NCBI RefSeq assembly: GCF_006715565.1
Contig: NZ_VFNL01000001.1
Span: 2,418,001-2,482,000, forward strand
Direction of reading: 5' to 3'
Length of the DNA: 64,000 nt
Source: Microbacterium sp. SLBN-154
GTDB taxonomy: Bacteria; Actinomycetota; Actinomycetes; Actinomycetales; Microbacteriaceae
Every line of letters begins with the position of its first letter. Positions within the stretch are counted from its first letter, which is position 1. Below the pieces are notes generated by a model. The model ran no database searches and was not told the origin of the DNA. It saw only the letters and a program-made list of their open reading frames with translations. Both the position numbers and the translations under genes were made by a program. Positions 26,059-35,042 of this stretch are shown here, piece by piece.

Positions 26059-26820
26059 ATGTCCGTCATCCGCATGCCCGCCGAGGGCGAGGTCGAAGAC
26101 GCTGCCGCCAGGCTGTACGCCGACGATCGCGAAACTCTCGGCTATGTGACGACCCACACCAGGGTCACCGCTCTGAACCCCGAAGCCGTCGCCGCATTCG
26201 AGCAGCTCATCCGCGCCGTCGTTCCCAGCCTCGGGATGCGACGGTACGAGCTGGTCACGCTGGCGGCGGCCGGTGCACTGGGCTCGACCTCGTGCCGCGC
26301 CCACCACGGCGTGAAGGCGCTCGGTCACATCGATGCCGACGAGCTCGAACGCATCGCCCGCGATTACCGCACGGCGGGACTCGCCCCCGACGAGGTCGCG
26401 ATGATGGCCTTCGCCGAGCGACTGAGCGGGGACTCGGCGTCCATGACGTCCGAGGATGCCGCTGAGCTGCAGCGGCTCGGGTTCAGCGATCGCGAGATCG
26501 TCGACATCGCCTTCGCCGCCGCGGCGAGGAACTTCTACAGCCGGTCGCTGCACGCCCTCGGCGTCGAGCCAGACATCCCGCCCGCCCTTCCCGCGTCGCT
26601 GCGCGAGGCGCTGCTCAAGGGGAATGCGCACGCGCGAAGCGTGACGGGGCGCGGCGCTAAGACGCCTTCGCGGTCTTCTTGCGGGGCGCCTTCTTCTTCG
26701 CCGGGCCCCCCGATGCGTCCGAACCGCTCGCCTTGCCGGACGCGCCGTCATCCTTCTTCCCCGACCGTGCCGCGCGCGATCGCTCCACGCTCGCGCGCAG
26801 CGCCTCCATCAGGTCGATGA
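26059..26820 (+). CDS. AhpD-like/carboxymuconolactone decarboxylase family protein with an extended C-terminus
   Basis: 253 aa. Residues 1-190 form a peroxidase-related AhpD-like domain with ELVTLAAAGALGSTSCRAHH. Only Cys79 of the Cys-x-x-Cys pair is kept; residue 76 is Ser. Residues about 195-253 (Ser/Pro/Arg-rich) look like readthrough: family members usually end near residue 190. This tail runs for 164 bp antisense into the 3' end of ku. Either a stop was lost or the tail is real. An alkylhydroperoxide-reducing role is doubtful with one Cys missing. Confidence 0.72.
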   Translation: MSVIRMPAEGEVEDAAARLYADDRETLGYVTTHTRVTALNPEAVAAFEQLIRAVVPSLGMRRYELVTLAAAGALGSTSCRAHHGVKALGHIDADELERIARDYRTAGLAPDEVAMMAFAERLSGDSASMTSEDAAELQRLGFSDREIVDIAFAAAARNFYSRSLHALGVEPDIPPALPASLREALLKGNAHARSVTGRGAKTPSRSSCGAPSSSPGPPMRPNRSPCRTRRHPSSPTVPRAIAPRSRAAPPSGR

Positions 26821-27556
26821 CCTCACCGCCGCCCTCACCTTCGTCCTCGGTGCCGAACGTCTCGGCGGTGTCGATCGCGTCGCCCTGCTCGATCTTGGCC
26901 TTGATGAGGGTGCGCAGCTCCTCCTGGTAGTCGTCGGTGAACTCGGTCGGGTCGAAGTCGCTTGCGAAGCTGTCCACGAGGGCGGCCGACAGCTCGAGCT
27001 CTTTGCCCGAGATCTTCACGTCCTCCTCCAGCGACGGGAACGCCGCCTCGCGCACCTCGTCCGACCACAGCAGCGTCTGCAGCACAAGCACGTCTCCGCG
27101 CACGCGCAGCGCGGCGAGCCGGGTCTTCTGCCGCAGCGAGAATCGCACGATCGCGGTGCGCTCGGTCTGCTCCAGCGTGCGACGCAGCAGCACGTACGCC
27201 TTCGGCGATGCGGAGTCCGGCTCGAGGTAATACGCCTTGTCGAACAGCAGCGGGTCGACCTGGTCGCTCGGCACGAACTCGACGACGTCGATCTCGCGGC
27301 TCTTCTCGGCGGGCAGCGCGTCGAAGTCGTCCTTGGTCAGGATGACGGTCTGTTGGCCGTCGTCGTAGGCACGGTCGATATCGCTGTAGGGCACGACCTC
27401 GCCGTCGATCTCGCACACGCGCTGGTAGCGGATGCGCCCGCCGTCCTTGTTGTGCACCTGATGGAGGGACACGTCGTGATCCTCCGTGGCCGAATACACC
27501 TTGACCGGCACGTTGACCAGCCCGAACGTCAGCGCGCCCTTCCAGATCGACCTCAT
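26657..27556 (-). CDS. ku: Ku protein, bacterial non-homologous end joining
   Basis: 299 aa from the ATG that starts MRSIWKGALTFGLVNVPVKV, the family's normal start; an upstream in-frame GTG is possible. The Ku core (about 1-255) binds DNA ends as a homodimer. It is followed by a Lys/Ala/Ser-rich tail ending in KKKAPRKKTAKAS, typical of actinobacterial Ku and able to contact DNA. It recruits LigD, encoded divergently only 46 bp away. The last 164 bp overlap the AhpD-like frame on the other strand. Confidence 0.95.
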   Translation of the reverse strand: MRSIWKGALTFGLVNVPVKVYSATEDHDVSLHQVHNKDGGRIRYQRVCEIDGEVVPYSDIDRAYDDGQQTVILTKDDFDALPAEKSREIDVVEFVPSDQVDPLLFDKAYYLEPDSASPKAYVLLRRTLEQTERTAIVRFSLRQKTRLAALRVRGDVLVLQTLLWSDEVREAAFPSLEEDVKISGKELELSAALVDSFASDFDPTEFTDDYQEELRTLIKAKIEQGDAIDTAETFGTEDEGEGGGEVIDLMEALRASVERSRAARSGKKDDGASGKASGSDASGGPAKKKAPRKKTAKAS

Positions 27557-27602
27557 CACACCAGTGAACACCTGTCACACCGCTCCCGGCTACCCTTGCC
27601 CC

Positions 27603-30131
27603 ATGCCCGGCGATGAGCAACTGGTCCGCATCGGCGGCCGCCGGCTGCGCTTGACGAACCTCGACAAGGTGCTCTATCCCGAGACGGGGACCACCAAGGG
27701 CGAGGTCATCGCCTACTACACCCGCATCGCACCCGTCCTGCTTCCCCACGTGGCCGGGAGGCCGGTGACCCGGAAGCGCTGGCCGGAGGGCGTGGGAACC
27801 GACGCACATCCGGAGATGTCGTTCTTCGCGAAAGACCTCGAGCCCGGCGCCCCCGACTGGGTGCCCCGGATGCCCATTCCCCACTCCGGCGGCACCAAGG
27901 AGTACCCGCTGGTCGAGGACCTTCCCACCCTGGTCTACCTCGCGCAGGTCGCCAGCCTCGAGCTGCACGTGCCGCAGTGGCGCTTCACGGCCGACGGCGA
28001 GCGCGGCGACGCAGACCGTCTGGTTCTCGACCTCGACCCCGGTCCCGGTGCCGGCCTCGCCGAGTGCGCGCAGGTGGCGCGATGGGCCCGCGACATCCTC
28101 GCTCCGATGGGGCTCGAACCCTATCCGGTGACGAGCGGCAGCAAGGGGTTGCAGCTCTACTGCGCGCTCCCGCCCGGCCAGACGAGCAACGGCGCCTCGC
28201 GCCTCGCGCGCGAACTCGCCCGATCGATCGAAGCCGATCACCCCGACCTCGTGGTCAGCAGCATGAAGAAGGCCGTCCGCGAGGGGCGGGTGCTGATCGA
28301 CTGGAGTCAGAACAACGGTTCGAAGACGACCATCGCCCCGTATTCCCTGCGCGGTCGGCCCCAGCCGACGATCGCGACGCCGCGCACGTGGGCCGAGCTG
28401 GATGATCCGCAGCTGCGTCATCTCCGATTCGACGAGGTCCTCGACCGCGTCGAAGAGATCGGCGACCCGCTGGCGGCGCTCGATCGCGACGCCGCGCCGG
28501 ATGTCCGCGTCGGCGGCGACGCACCGCTGACCGCCTACATCGCCAAGCGCACCGCCGGCGCCACGCCTGAGCCCGTTCCCTCGGCTCCCGTTGCGCATCC
28601 GACGCCTCCCGACGGGCTGCCCAGATTCGTGATCCAGGAGCATCACGCCTCTCGCCTGCACTGGGATCTGCGCCTCGAACGCGACGGTGTGCTGGTGAGC
28701 TGGGCGGTGCCCCGCGGCATCCCGCATTCGACCGCCCGCAACACGCTCGCCGTCATGACCGAAGACCACCCCATGGAGTACGCGACCTTCGAGGGCACCA
28801 TCCCCGCCGGCCAGTACGGGGCCGGCACCATGACAATCTGGGACTCCGGCCACTACGAGCCCGAGAAATGGCGCGATGACGAGATCATCTTCACCGCCGA
28901 AGGCCGCCCCGGCGGTCCGCTCGGTCGGGTCCGGCTCGCCCTGATCCGCACGGAAGGTCAGGGCGAGAAGTCCTCCTGGCTCCTGCATCGCATGAAGACG
29001 GATGCCGCGGGCAGGCCGCAAGCCGATGCGCAGCCGGTCACGGCATCGCCCCCCACGCCCTCCTCGCGGCCCTCCGACCCGGAGCGGGAGCCCGATCAGA
29101 GCGAACCCGACCTCGACGCCCTCCTCGCCGCTGCGCCCGACGCATCGTGGCCGCCCCGCGGGCGCGACCTCGCCCCCATGCTCTCGACGTCGGCCACCCC
29201 GGTCCGCGCACGCTCCGACGCCCGGCGCTGGGGCTCTCCGGCGTGGGCGGAGGCGAAGTGGGACGGCATTCGTGCCATCGGGGTCTGGGACGGTCGGCGC
29301 CTACGACTCTGGGCCCGTAGCGGCAACGAGCTGACGACCCGCTATCCCGAGATCAGCGGTGTGGACGTCGCCCTCGGCGACAGTCCGGCGATCGTCGACG
29401 GCGAGCTCGTCGCCCTCGATCACGGCCGCCCGAGCTTCCCCCTCCTCCAGACTCGGATGAACCTCGTCCGCGAGGGGGACATCGCGCGCGAGGCGGCCCG
29501 CACCCCCGTGCACTACTACCTGTTCGACGTGCTCGTCGTCGAGGGGAAGGATGTCACCGGGCTGCGTCTGCGGCACCGGCGAGCGATGCTGGAGCGTCTG
29601 GCCGCGTCATCCGTTCCGGCCGTCGTGACGCCGCCGGTGTTCGAGGATGTCGACATCGCGCTCGAGACGAGCCGACAACTCCGGCTCGAGGGCGTGGTGG
29701 TCAAGGACCCGGCATCGCCGTACCGGCGGGGGGCACGGTCGGAGTCGTGGCTGAAGGTCAAGCTGACGCGCACCCAGGAGGTCGTCATCGCAGGGATCCG
29801 GCCGGGTCAGGGCGGCCGGGCCCGCACCTTCGGCTCTCTCCTGCTCGGCATACCGGGCGAGGAGGGTCTGCGCTATGCGGGGCGTGTCGGAACGGGTTTC
29901 ACCGACCGGGACCTCCGAGCGCTTCAGGAGCGTCTGACCCCCCTCACCACGGATCGGAACCCTCTCGTGGGCGTACCCGCCGTCGACACCCGAGGAGTGC
30001 AGTGGGTTCGTCCCGAACTGGTGGGCGAGGTCGAGTTCGGCGAATTCACCCCGACGGGCATCCTGCGTCACTCGCGCTGGCGAGGGCTTCGTCCCGACAA
30101 GCATGCCGATGAGGTCGTCCGCGAGGACTGA
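27603..30131 (+). CDS. ligD: ATP-dependent DNA ligase LigD (polymerase-phosphoesterase-ligase)
   Basis: 842 aa. Domain order is primase-polymerase (about 10-290, with LVLDLDPG), 3'-phosphoesterase (about 325-490, HHASRLHWDLRLE with His347, His353 and Asp355) and ATP-dependent ligase (about 535-842). The ligase lysine is Lys552 in EAKWDGIRA, and SWLKVKL follows near 715. This is the same domain order as mycobacterial LigD. It joins double-strand breaks with Ku. Stop codon and the next minus-strand stop abut at 30131/30132. Confidence 0.96.
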   Translation: MPGDEQLVRIGGRRLRLTNLDKVLYPETGTTKGEVIAYYTRIAPVLLPHVAGRPVTRKRWPEGVGTDAHPEMSFFAKDLEPGAPDWVPRMPIPHSGGTKEYPLVEDLPTLVYLAQVASLELHVPQWRFTADGERGDADRLVLDLDPGPGAGLAECAQVARWARDILAPMGLEPYPVTSGSKGLQLYCALPPGQTSNGASRLARELARSIEADHPDLVVSSMKKAVREGRVLIDWSQNNGSKTTIAPYSLRGRPQPTIATPRTWAELDDPQLRHLRFDEVLDRVEEIGDPLAALDRDAAPDVRVGGDAPLTAYIAKRTAGATPEPVPSAPVAHPTPPDGLPRFVIQEHHASRLHWDLRLERDGVLVSWAVPRGIPHSTARNTLAVMTEDHPMEYATFEGTIPAGQYGAGTMTIWDSGHYEPEKWRDDEIIFTAEGRPGGPLGRVRLALIRTEGQGEKSSWLLHRMKTDAAGRPQADAQPVTASPPTPSSRPSDPEREPDQSEPDLDALLAAAPDASWPPRGRDLAPMLSTSATPVRARSDARRWGSPAWAEAKWDGIRAIGVWDGRRLRLWARSGNELTTRYPEISGVDVALGDSPAIVDGELVALDHGRPSFPLLQTRMNLVREGDIAREAARTPVHYYLFDVLVVEGKDVTGLRLRHRRAMLERLAASSVPAVVTPPVFEDVDIALETSRQLRLEGVVVKDPASPYRRGARSESWLKVKLTRTQEVVIAGIRPGQGGRARTFGSLLLGIPGEEGLRYAGRVGTGFTDRDLRALQERLTPLTTDRNPLVGVPAVDTRGVQWVRPELVGEVEFGEFTPTGILRHSRWRGLRPDKHADEVVRED

Positions 30132-31049
30132 TCAGGCGTGGGCGTCATGCTCGACGTGCCCGGCGCCTTCGACCTGGAAAGTCGAGTGGGCCACGTCGAA
30201 ATGCTCGGAGAGGCAGCCCTGCAGATCGCGCAGCACGGCGTCGGACCGGCCCGTCATGATGACGTCCGGCGACACGACCACGTGCGCGCTGAAGACCGGC
30301 GCACCGCGGGTGAGCTGCCACACGTGGACGTCGTGCACGTCGACGACGCCTGGGGTGCCGAGGATGTGCGCGCGGATGTCGCGGACCTCCATGCCCCGCG
30401 GCGCGGCTTCACTGAGAACAGAGGCGACTTCTCGAAGGAGCGTGACCGCCCGCGGAACGATCATCGCCGCGATCGCGAGCGACGCGACCGCATCGGCGGG
30501 TGCCCAGCCGGTCATGAGGATCACGACCGCGGCGATGATCACCGCGATCGAGCCGAGGAGGTCGCCGAGCACTTCGAGATAGGCGCCGCGGACGTTGAGG
30601 TTGGTCTTCTGTGCAGCACTGAGAAGCCACAGGGCGGCGCCGTTGGCGACGAGACCGATCACCGCGACGACGAGCATCACGCCACCGGCGACCTCCACCT
30701 CGGCGGGGTCGATCAGGCGCGAGACGGCCTCGATGCCGATCCACACCGCGAGGATGATCAGGATGACGCCGTTGGCGAGTGCTCCGAAGACCTCCGCTCG
30801 CTGGTAGCCGTAGGTGCGACGGTCGGTGGCAGGGCGCGCCGCCACGACGGCGGCGAGGAGGGCGATGACCAGGCCCGCCGCATCGGTGAACATGTGCGCG
30901 GCATCGGCGATGAGGGCGAGCGATCCGGAGAGGATCGCCCCGACCACCTGGACCACCATGACGGCGGCGGTGATCCCGAGCGAGACCGCCAGGAGCCGGC
31001 GGCTAGAGGCGCTTCGCCAGCCGCCGGCGGGCTCGGGATGGTTGTGCAC
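30132..31049 (-). CDS. Cation diffusion facilitator family metal exporter
   Basis: 305 aa. Six helices (about 20-200) include the metal site motif with LALIADAAHMFTDAAG, matching the His/Asp pair of the Zn/Co exporters, and a second pattern in helix 5. The C-terminal cytoplasmic domain (about 205-295) has histidines in DVHDVHVWQL and FDVAHSTFQVE, usual for metal-sensing dimerisation. Probable Zn2+ export in exchange for protons. Confidence 0.92.
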   Translation of the reverse strand: MHNHPEPAGGWRSASSRRLLAVSLGITAAVMVVQVVGAILSGSLALIADAAHMFTDAAGLVIALLAAVVAARPATDRRTYGYQRAEVFGALANGVILIILAVWIGIEAVSRLIDPAEVEVAGGVMLVVAVIGLVANGAALWLLSAAQKTNLNVRGAYLEVLGDLLGSIAVIIAAVVILMTGWAPADAVASLAIAAMIVPRAVTLLREVASVLSEAAPRGMEVRDIRAHILGTPGVVDVHDVHVWQLTRGAPVFSAHVVVSPDVIMTGRSDAVLRDLQGCLSEHFDVAHSTFQVEGAGHVEHDAHA

Positions 31050-31147
31050 CCCTCCAGGCTAGATCTGGGGGGAGGTTCCGGGTGAGCCGGGCGCGCCTGT
31101 CGGGAATGAGACTCCTTTTCAGCCGCCGCCGGCCCGCAAGCACAGAC

Positions 31148-31753
31148 TCACAGGGCTGACAGCAGCGGCGCGAGGCGCTCGAAAGCGCGGGCCCGATGGG
31201 ACTGGGCGTTCTTCTCCCCCGCTTCCCACTCGCCGACCGTTCGCTCCGACGCGCTCGGCTGGGCGTCGGGGATGAAGATCGGGTCGTAGCCGAAGCCGCC
31301 CGTCCCCCGCTCGGCGGTGGCCAGCCGGCCCGGCCAGATGCCCTCCACCGTCTGTTCCTGCCCGCCGGGTACGACCAGGGCGATCACCGAGACGAACTGC
31401 GCCGCCCGATGGGGGTCGCGGACATCGGACAGCTGATCCAGCAGCAGGCTCCTGTTGGCGGCATCGTCCTTGCGATGCCCCGCCCAGTACGCCGAAAACA
31501 CCCCCGGCGCTCCGCCGAGCACATCGACCCGGATGCCGGAGTCGTCGGCGAGAGCGGGAAGACCGGTGTGCTGGGCGGCCGCCCGCGCCTTGATCAGCGC
31601 ATTCGCGGCGAAGGTCACTCCGTCTTCGACGGGCTCCGGACCGTCGTATCCCGAGACCTCGAGGTCGGGACGCACCCGCGCGACGATCGCCTGGAACTCG
31701 GCGACCTTGTGGGCGTTGTGGGTGGCGAGGACGATCCGCTGCGGCATCCTCAC
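31148..31753 (-). CDS. rdgB: XTP/dITP diphosphatase (RdgB/HAM1)
   Basis: 201 aa. [18 protein letters not shown] (the T-x-N-x-x-K substrate site), [22 protein letters not shown], and [10 protein letters not shown] are the conserved blocks. It hydrolyses non-canonical purine NTPs to monophosphates. The start overlaps the rph stop by four bases, giving the common murI-rph-rdgB operon in Actinobacteria. Confidence 0.96.
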   Translation of the reverse strand: MRMPQRIVLATHNAHKVAEFQAIVARVRPDLEVSGYDGPEPVEDGVTFAANALIKARAAAQHTGLPALADDSGIRVDVLGGAPGVFSAYWAGHRKDDAANRSLLLDQLSDVRDPHRAAQFVSVIALVVPGGQEQTVEGIWPGRLATAERGTGGFGYDPIFIPDAQPSASERTVGEWEAGEKNAQSHRARAFERLAPLLSAL

Positions 31754-32493
31754 TCCTCACCGGCCCCCAGCGATGCCGCCTGGATCTCGCGGAGATCGGC
31801 GCAGCCGGTCAGGGCCAGTTCGAGCAGGGCGTCGAGCTCGCGCTTGTCGAAGGGCGCCCCCTCGGCCGTGCCCTGCACCTCGACGAAGAGCCCTCGGCCG
31901 GTGACCACGACGTTCATGTCGGTCTCGGCGCGCACGTCTTCGACGTAGGCGAGGTCGAGGAGCGGCTCGCCGTCGACGATTCCGACCGAGACCGCCGAGA
32001 CGGAGTCGTGGAGCACCTGAGCGCGCTGACCGATGAACTTGCGCTCCCGACCCCAGGCGATGGCGTCGGCGAGGGCGACGTAGGCGCCGGTGATCGCGGC
32101 CGTGCGCGTGCCGCCGTCGGCCTGGAGCACGTCGCAGTCGATCACGATGGTGTTCTCGCCGAGCGCCTTGGTGTCCACGACCGCACGCAGCGCGCGACCG
32201 ATGAGGCGGGAGATCTCGTGGGTGCGGCCTCCGATCCGGCCCTTCACGCTCTCACGGTCGTTGCGATCATTGGTGGCGCGCGGGAGCATCGCGTACTCGG
32301 CGGTGACCCAGCCCCTTCCCTTGCCGGTGAGCCAGCGGGGCACGCCGTTGGTGAAGGAGGCGGTGCACAGCACCCGGGTTCCGCCGAACGAGATCAGCGC
32401 GGATCCCTCCGCCTGCGTGCTCCACCCCCGCTCGATCGTGATGGGGCGGAGATCGTCGGGGCGGCGACCGTCGGCACGGGTGATCTCGGACAT
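31750..32493 (-). CDS. rph: Ribonuclease PH
   Basis: 247 aa, standard length. The N-terminal [13 protein letters not shown] start and [17 protein letters not shown] are typical. [15 protein letters not shown] follows, and [20 protein letters not shown] holds the phosphate/metal site. It trims tRNA 3' ends using phosphate. It follows murI by 9 bp and is translationally coupled to rdgB. Confidence 0.97.
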   Translation of the reverse strand: MSEITRADGRRPDDLRPITIERGWSTQAEGSALISFGGTRVLCTASFTNGVPRWLTGKGRGWVTAEYAMLPRATNDRNDRESVKGRIGGRTHEISRLIGRALRAVVDTKALGENTIVIDCDVLQADGGTRTAAITGAYVALADAIAWGRERKFIGQRAQVLHDSVSAVSVGIVDGEPLLDLAYVEDVRAETDMNVVVTGRGLFVEVQGTAEGAPFDKRELDALLELALTGCADLREIQAASLGAGEE

Positions 32494-32502
32494 GTGTCTC
32501 CT

Positions 32503-33330
32503 TCAGGCCCGGGACGCGGGCAGGTCGATGGCGCCGGTGTGGACGAGACGCACGTCGCGCACCTCGCGTCCCATCAGGCGGTGGGCAAGGCGAACGAAGT
32601 CGTCGGCCGAGGCGCCGGTGGCCTCGTACACGTGGCGCGCGACGGCGTCGGGTCCGGCGAGCAGGTCGCGGCTGACGAGCTGGCGGTAGACGTCCTTGGC
32701 GGTCTCGGTGTCGCTGGAGACGAGGCTCACACCCTGTCCCATGACATAGCTGATCGCTCCCTCGAGGAAGGGGTAGTGCGTACAGCCGAGGACGAGGGTG
32801 TCGACGCCGGCATGGCGGAGTGGGGCGAGATACTCCTCGGCGGTCGCGAGGACCCGCGGCGTGTCGGTCTCCCCCGCTTCGACGAAGTCGACGAAGGCGG
32901 GGCAGGCCTGGGCGAACACCTCCAGCCGGGCGTTGACCTCGAGCATGTCCTGGTAGGCGCCCGAACCGATCGTCCCGTCCGTGCCGATGACACCGATCCG
33001 ACCGTTGCGCGTCGTCGACATCGCGGTGCGGACGGCGGGACCGATGACTTCGACGACCGGCACGTCGTAGCGCTCGCGCGCGTCACGCAGCATCGCAGCC
33101 GACGCCGTGTTGCACGCGATGACGAGCATCTTCACGCCCTCCTCGACGAGGGTGTCGAGGACCTCCAGGGCGTAGCGACGCACGTCGGCGATGGGTTTGG
33201 GCCCGTACGGCGAGCGGGCGGTGTCGCCGATGTAGAGGATCGACTCGCGCGGCAGCTGCGCCGAGACGGCACGGGCGACGGTCAGACCGCCGACCCCCGA
33301 GTCGAAGATTCCGATCGGCGCATCGTTCAC
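32503..33330 (-). CDS. murI: Glutamate racemase
   Basis: 275 aa from a GTG that opens [20 protein letters not shown]. Catalytic cysteines are Cys73 (VIACNTASA) and Cys183 (LVLGCTHYP); SPYGPKP is the substrate loop. It makes D-Glu for peptidoglycan. A longer upstream reading to 33447 would overlap the divergent pncB and is rejected. The gene starts the murI-rph-rdgB operon. Confidence 0.95.
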   Translation of the reverse strand: MNDAPIGIFDSGVGGLTVARAVSAQLPRESILYIGDTARSPYGPKPIADVRRYALEVLDTLVEEGVKMLVIACNTASAAMLRDARERYDVPVVEVIGPAVRTAMSTTRNGRIGVIGTDGTIGSGAYQDMLEVNARLEVFAQACPAFVDFVEAGETDTPRVLATAEEYLAPLRHAGVDTLVLGCTHYPFLEGAISYVMGQGVSLVSSDTETAKDVYRQLVSRDLLAGPDAVARHVYEATGASADDFVRLAHRLMGREVRDVRLVHTGAIDLPASRA

Positions 33331-33388
33331 GATCAACCAGCCTACGCCGCGGCGCCCCCGCGTCCCGCCCGTCGATAGAGTGACCGCC

Positions 33389-34726
33389 ATGAGCCCTTCC
33401 GCCGCGCCGTCCAGCGCGCTCCTGACCGATCGGTACGAGCTGACCATGCTCGACGCGGCCCTCCGGGACGGGACGGCCGCGCGCCGCTGCGTGTTCGAGC
33501 TCTTCGGCCGGCGCCTTCCCGGCGCGCGCCGTTTCGGCGTTGTCGCCGGGACCGGCCGGTTCCTGCAGCAGTTGGCCGACTACCGTTTCGGTGACGACGA
33601 GCTGCGGTTTCTCCGCGACCACCGCGTGGTGGATGCGGAGACCCTCCGCTTCCTCGAGCAGTACCGCTTCACGGGCACGATCCACGGCTACCGCGAGGGT
33701 GAGGCCTATTTCCCCGGCTCGCCGATCCTCGTCGTCGAGAGCACCTTCGCCGAGGCCGTCGTCCTGGAGACCCTGGCGCTGAGCGTCATGAACCACGACT
33801 CCGCGGTGGCGACCGCGGCCGCCCGAATGAGCGTCGCCGCCGGCGACCGCCCGCTCGCCGAGATGGGGTCGCGGCGAGCGCAGGAGCGCTCGGCCGTCGC
33901 TGCGGCGCGTGCGGCCTACATCGCCGGTTTCTCCGCGACCAGCAACCTGGAGGCCGGCAGGGCGTGGGGCGTTCCGACGATGGGGACGGCCGCGCACGCC
34001 TGGACCCTCCTGCACGACACCGAGGAGGACGCCTTCCGCTCGCAGATCGACGCGCTCGGGGTGGAGACCACGTTGCTCGTGGACACCTACGACATCGACA
34101 CGGGTGTGGAGACTGCGGTGCGGGTCGCCGGGTCCGAGCTCGGCGGGGTGCGGATCGACTCGGGCGACCTCCCCACCGTCGCTGCGGCGGTGCGCGCGCA
34201 GCTCGACCGTCTCGGTGCCACGCGAACGAAGATCACGGTGACTAGCGACCTCGACGAATTCGCGATCGCCGCCCTTGCGGCCTCACCCGTGGACTCGTAC
34301 GGGGTCGGAACCTCCGTGGTGACCGGGTCGGGATCACCGACCGCCGGCATGGTCTACAAGCTGGTCGCAAGACAGAATGCCGCGGGCGGCTGGGTGCCCG
34401 TGGCGAAGGCCTCGACCGACAAGGCCTCCCGCGGTGGCCGGAAGACCGCCTTCCGTACTCTGGAGGCGGGTACCGCGACATCCGAACTCATCGCGGTCTC
34501 CGACGGATTCGAACGGATGGCGACCGCCGTCGACCATCCCGATGCTCGGCCGCTCCAGGTGGCGCTGGTGGAGGCCGGGGACACCGATGCGGCCGCGCTC
34601 GGATCGGACGGAGTCGCCCGGGCCCGCGTGCATCACGCCCGTGTTCGCGAGGAACTCCCCGTCAAGGCGCTCGCGCTCAGCCGCTCCGATCCGGCGCTGC
34701 CGACGGTCTTCGTCGACGTCGCGTGA
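33389..34726 (+). CDS. pncB: Nicotinate phosphoribosyltransferase
   Basis: 445 aa from ATG (an in-frame GTG three codons upstream is an alternative). [18 protein letters not shown] opens the fold. [37 protein letters not shown], and [11 protein letters not shown] are typical blocks of actinobacterial NAPRTase. It turns nicotinate and PRPP into nicotinate mononucleotide for NAD salvage. It is divergent from murI. Confidence 0.95.
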   Translation: MSPSAAPSSALLTDRYELTMLDAALRDGTAARRCVFELFGRRLPGARRFGVVAGTGRFLQQLADYRFGDDELRFLRDHRVVDAETLRFLEQYRFTGTIHGYREGEAYFPGSPILVVESTFAEAVVLETLALSVMNHDSAVATAAARMSVAAGDRPLAEMGSRRAQERSAVAAARAAYIAGFSATSNLEAGRAWGVPTMGTAAHAWTLLHDTEEDAFRSQIDALGVETTLLVDTYDIDTGVETAVRVAGSELGGVRIDSGDLPTVAAAVRAQLDRLGATRTKITVTSDLDEFAIAALAASPVDSYGVGTSVVTGSGSPTAGMVYKLVARQNAAGGWVPVAKASTDKASRGGRKTAFRTLEAGTATSELIAVSDGFERMATAVDHPDARPLQVALVEAGDTDAAALGSDGVARARVHHARVREELPVKALALSRSDPALPTVFVDVA

Positions 34727-34730
34727 GCGC

Positions 34731-34994
34731 TCAGACCATCGATTCGTAGATCTCTTTGCAGGTCGGGCAGACCGGGAACTTCTCGGGGTCGCGGCCAGGC
34801 GTCCACTTCTTGCCGCACAGCGCCCGCACAGGCTTGCCCGTCATCGCCGACTCGAGGATCTTGTCCTTCTTGACGTAATGCGAGAACCGCTCGTGGTCTC
34901 CCGGCTCGAGGCTCTCTTCCCGAATGAGCTCTTCGAGTTCGCGGTCGAGGGTGGCGAGGCCGCCCTGGTCAGGGCTGTCGAGGGGCGTGCTCAT
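34731..34994 (-). CDS. DUF3039 family protein
   Basis: 87 aa. ERFSHYVKKDKILESAMTG and PVRALCGKKW, then EKFPVCPTCKEIYE, are the DUF3039 pattern, with two cysteine pairs likely binding zinc. Function unknown. The gene ends four bases from the pncB stop on the opposite strand. Confidence 0.93.
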   Translation of the reverse strand: MSTPLDSPDQGGLATLDRELEELIREESLEPGDHERFSHYVKKDKILESAMTGKPVRALCGKKWTPGRDPEKFPVCPTCKEIYESMV

Positions 34995-35042
34995 GAGGGA
35001 AAAGTGTACCCGCGCTGTCGGACGCCCGGCAGGACCGACGGC

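Noticed and set aside
26835..29021. 728-codon minus-strand frame opposite ligD
   Set aside because: Shadow of ligD; the plus strand carries the polymerase, phosphoesterase and ligase motifs.
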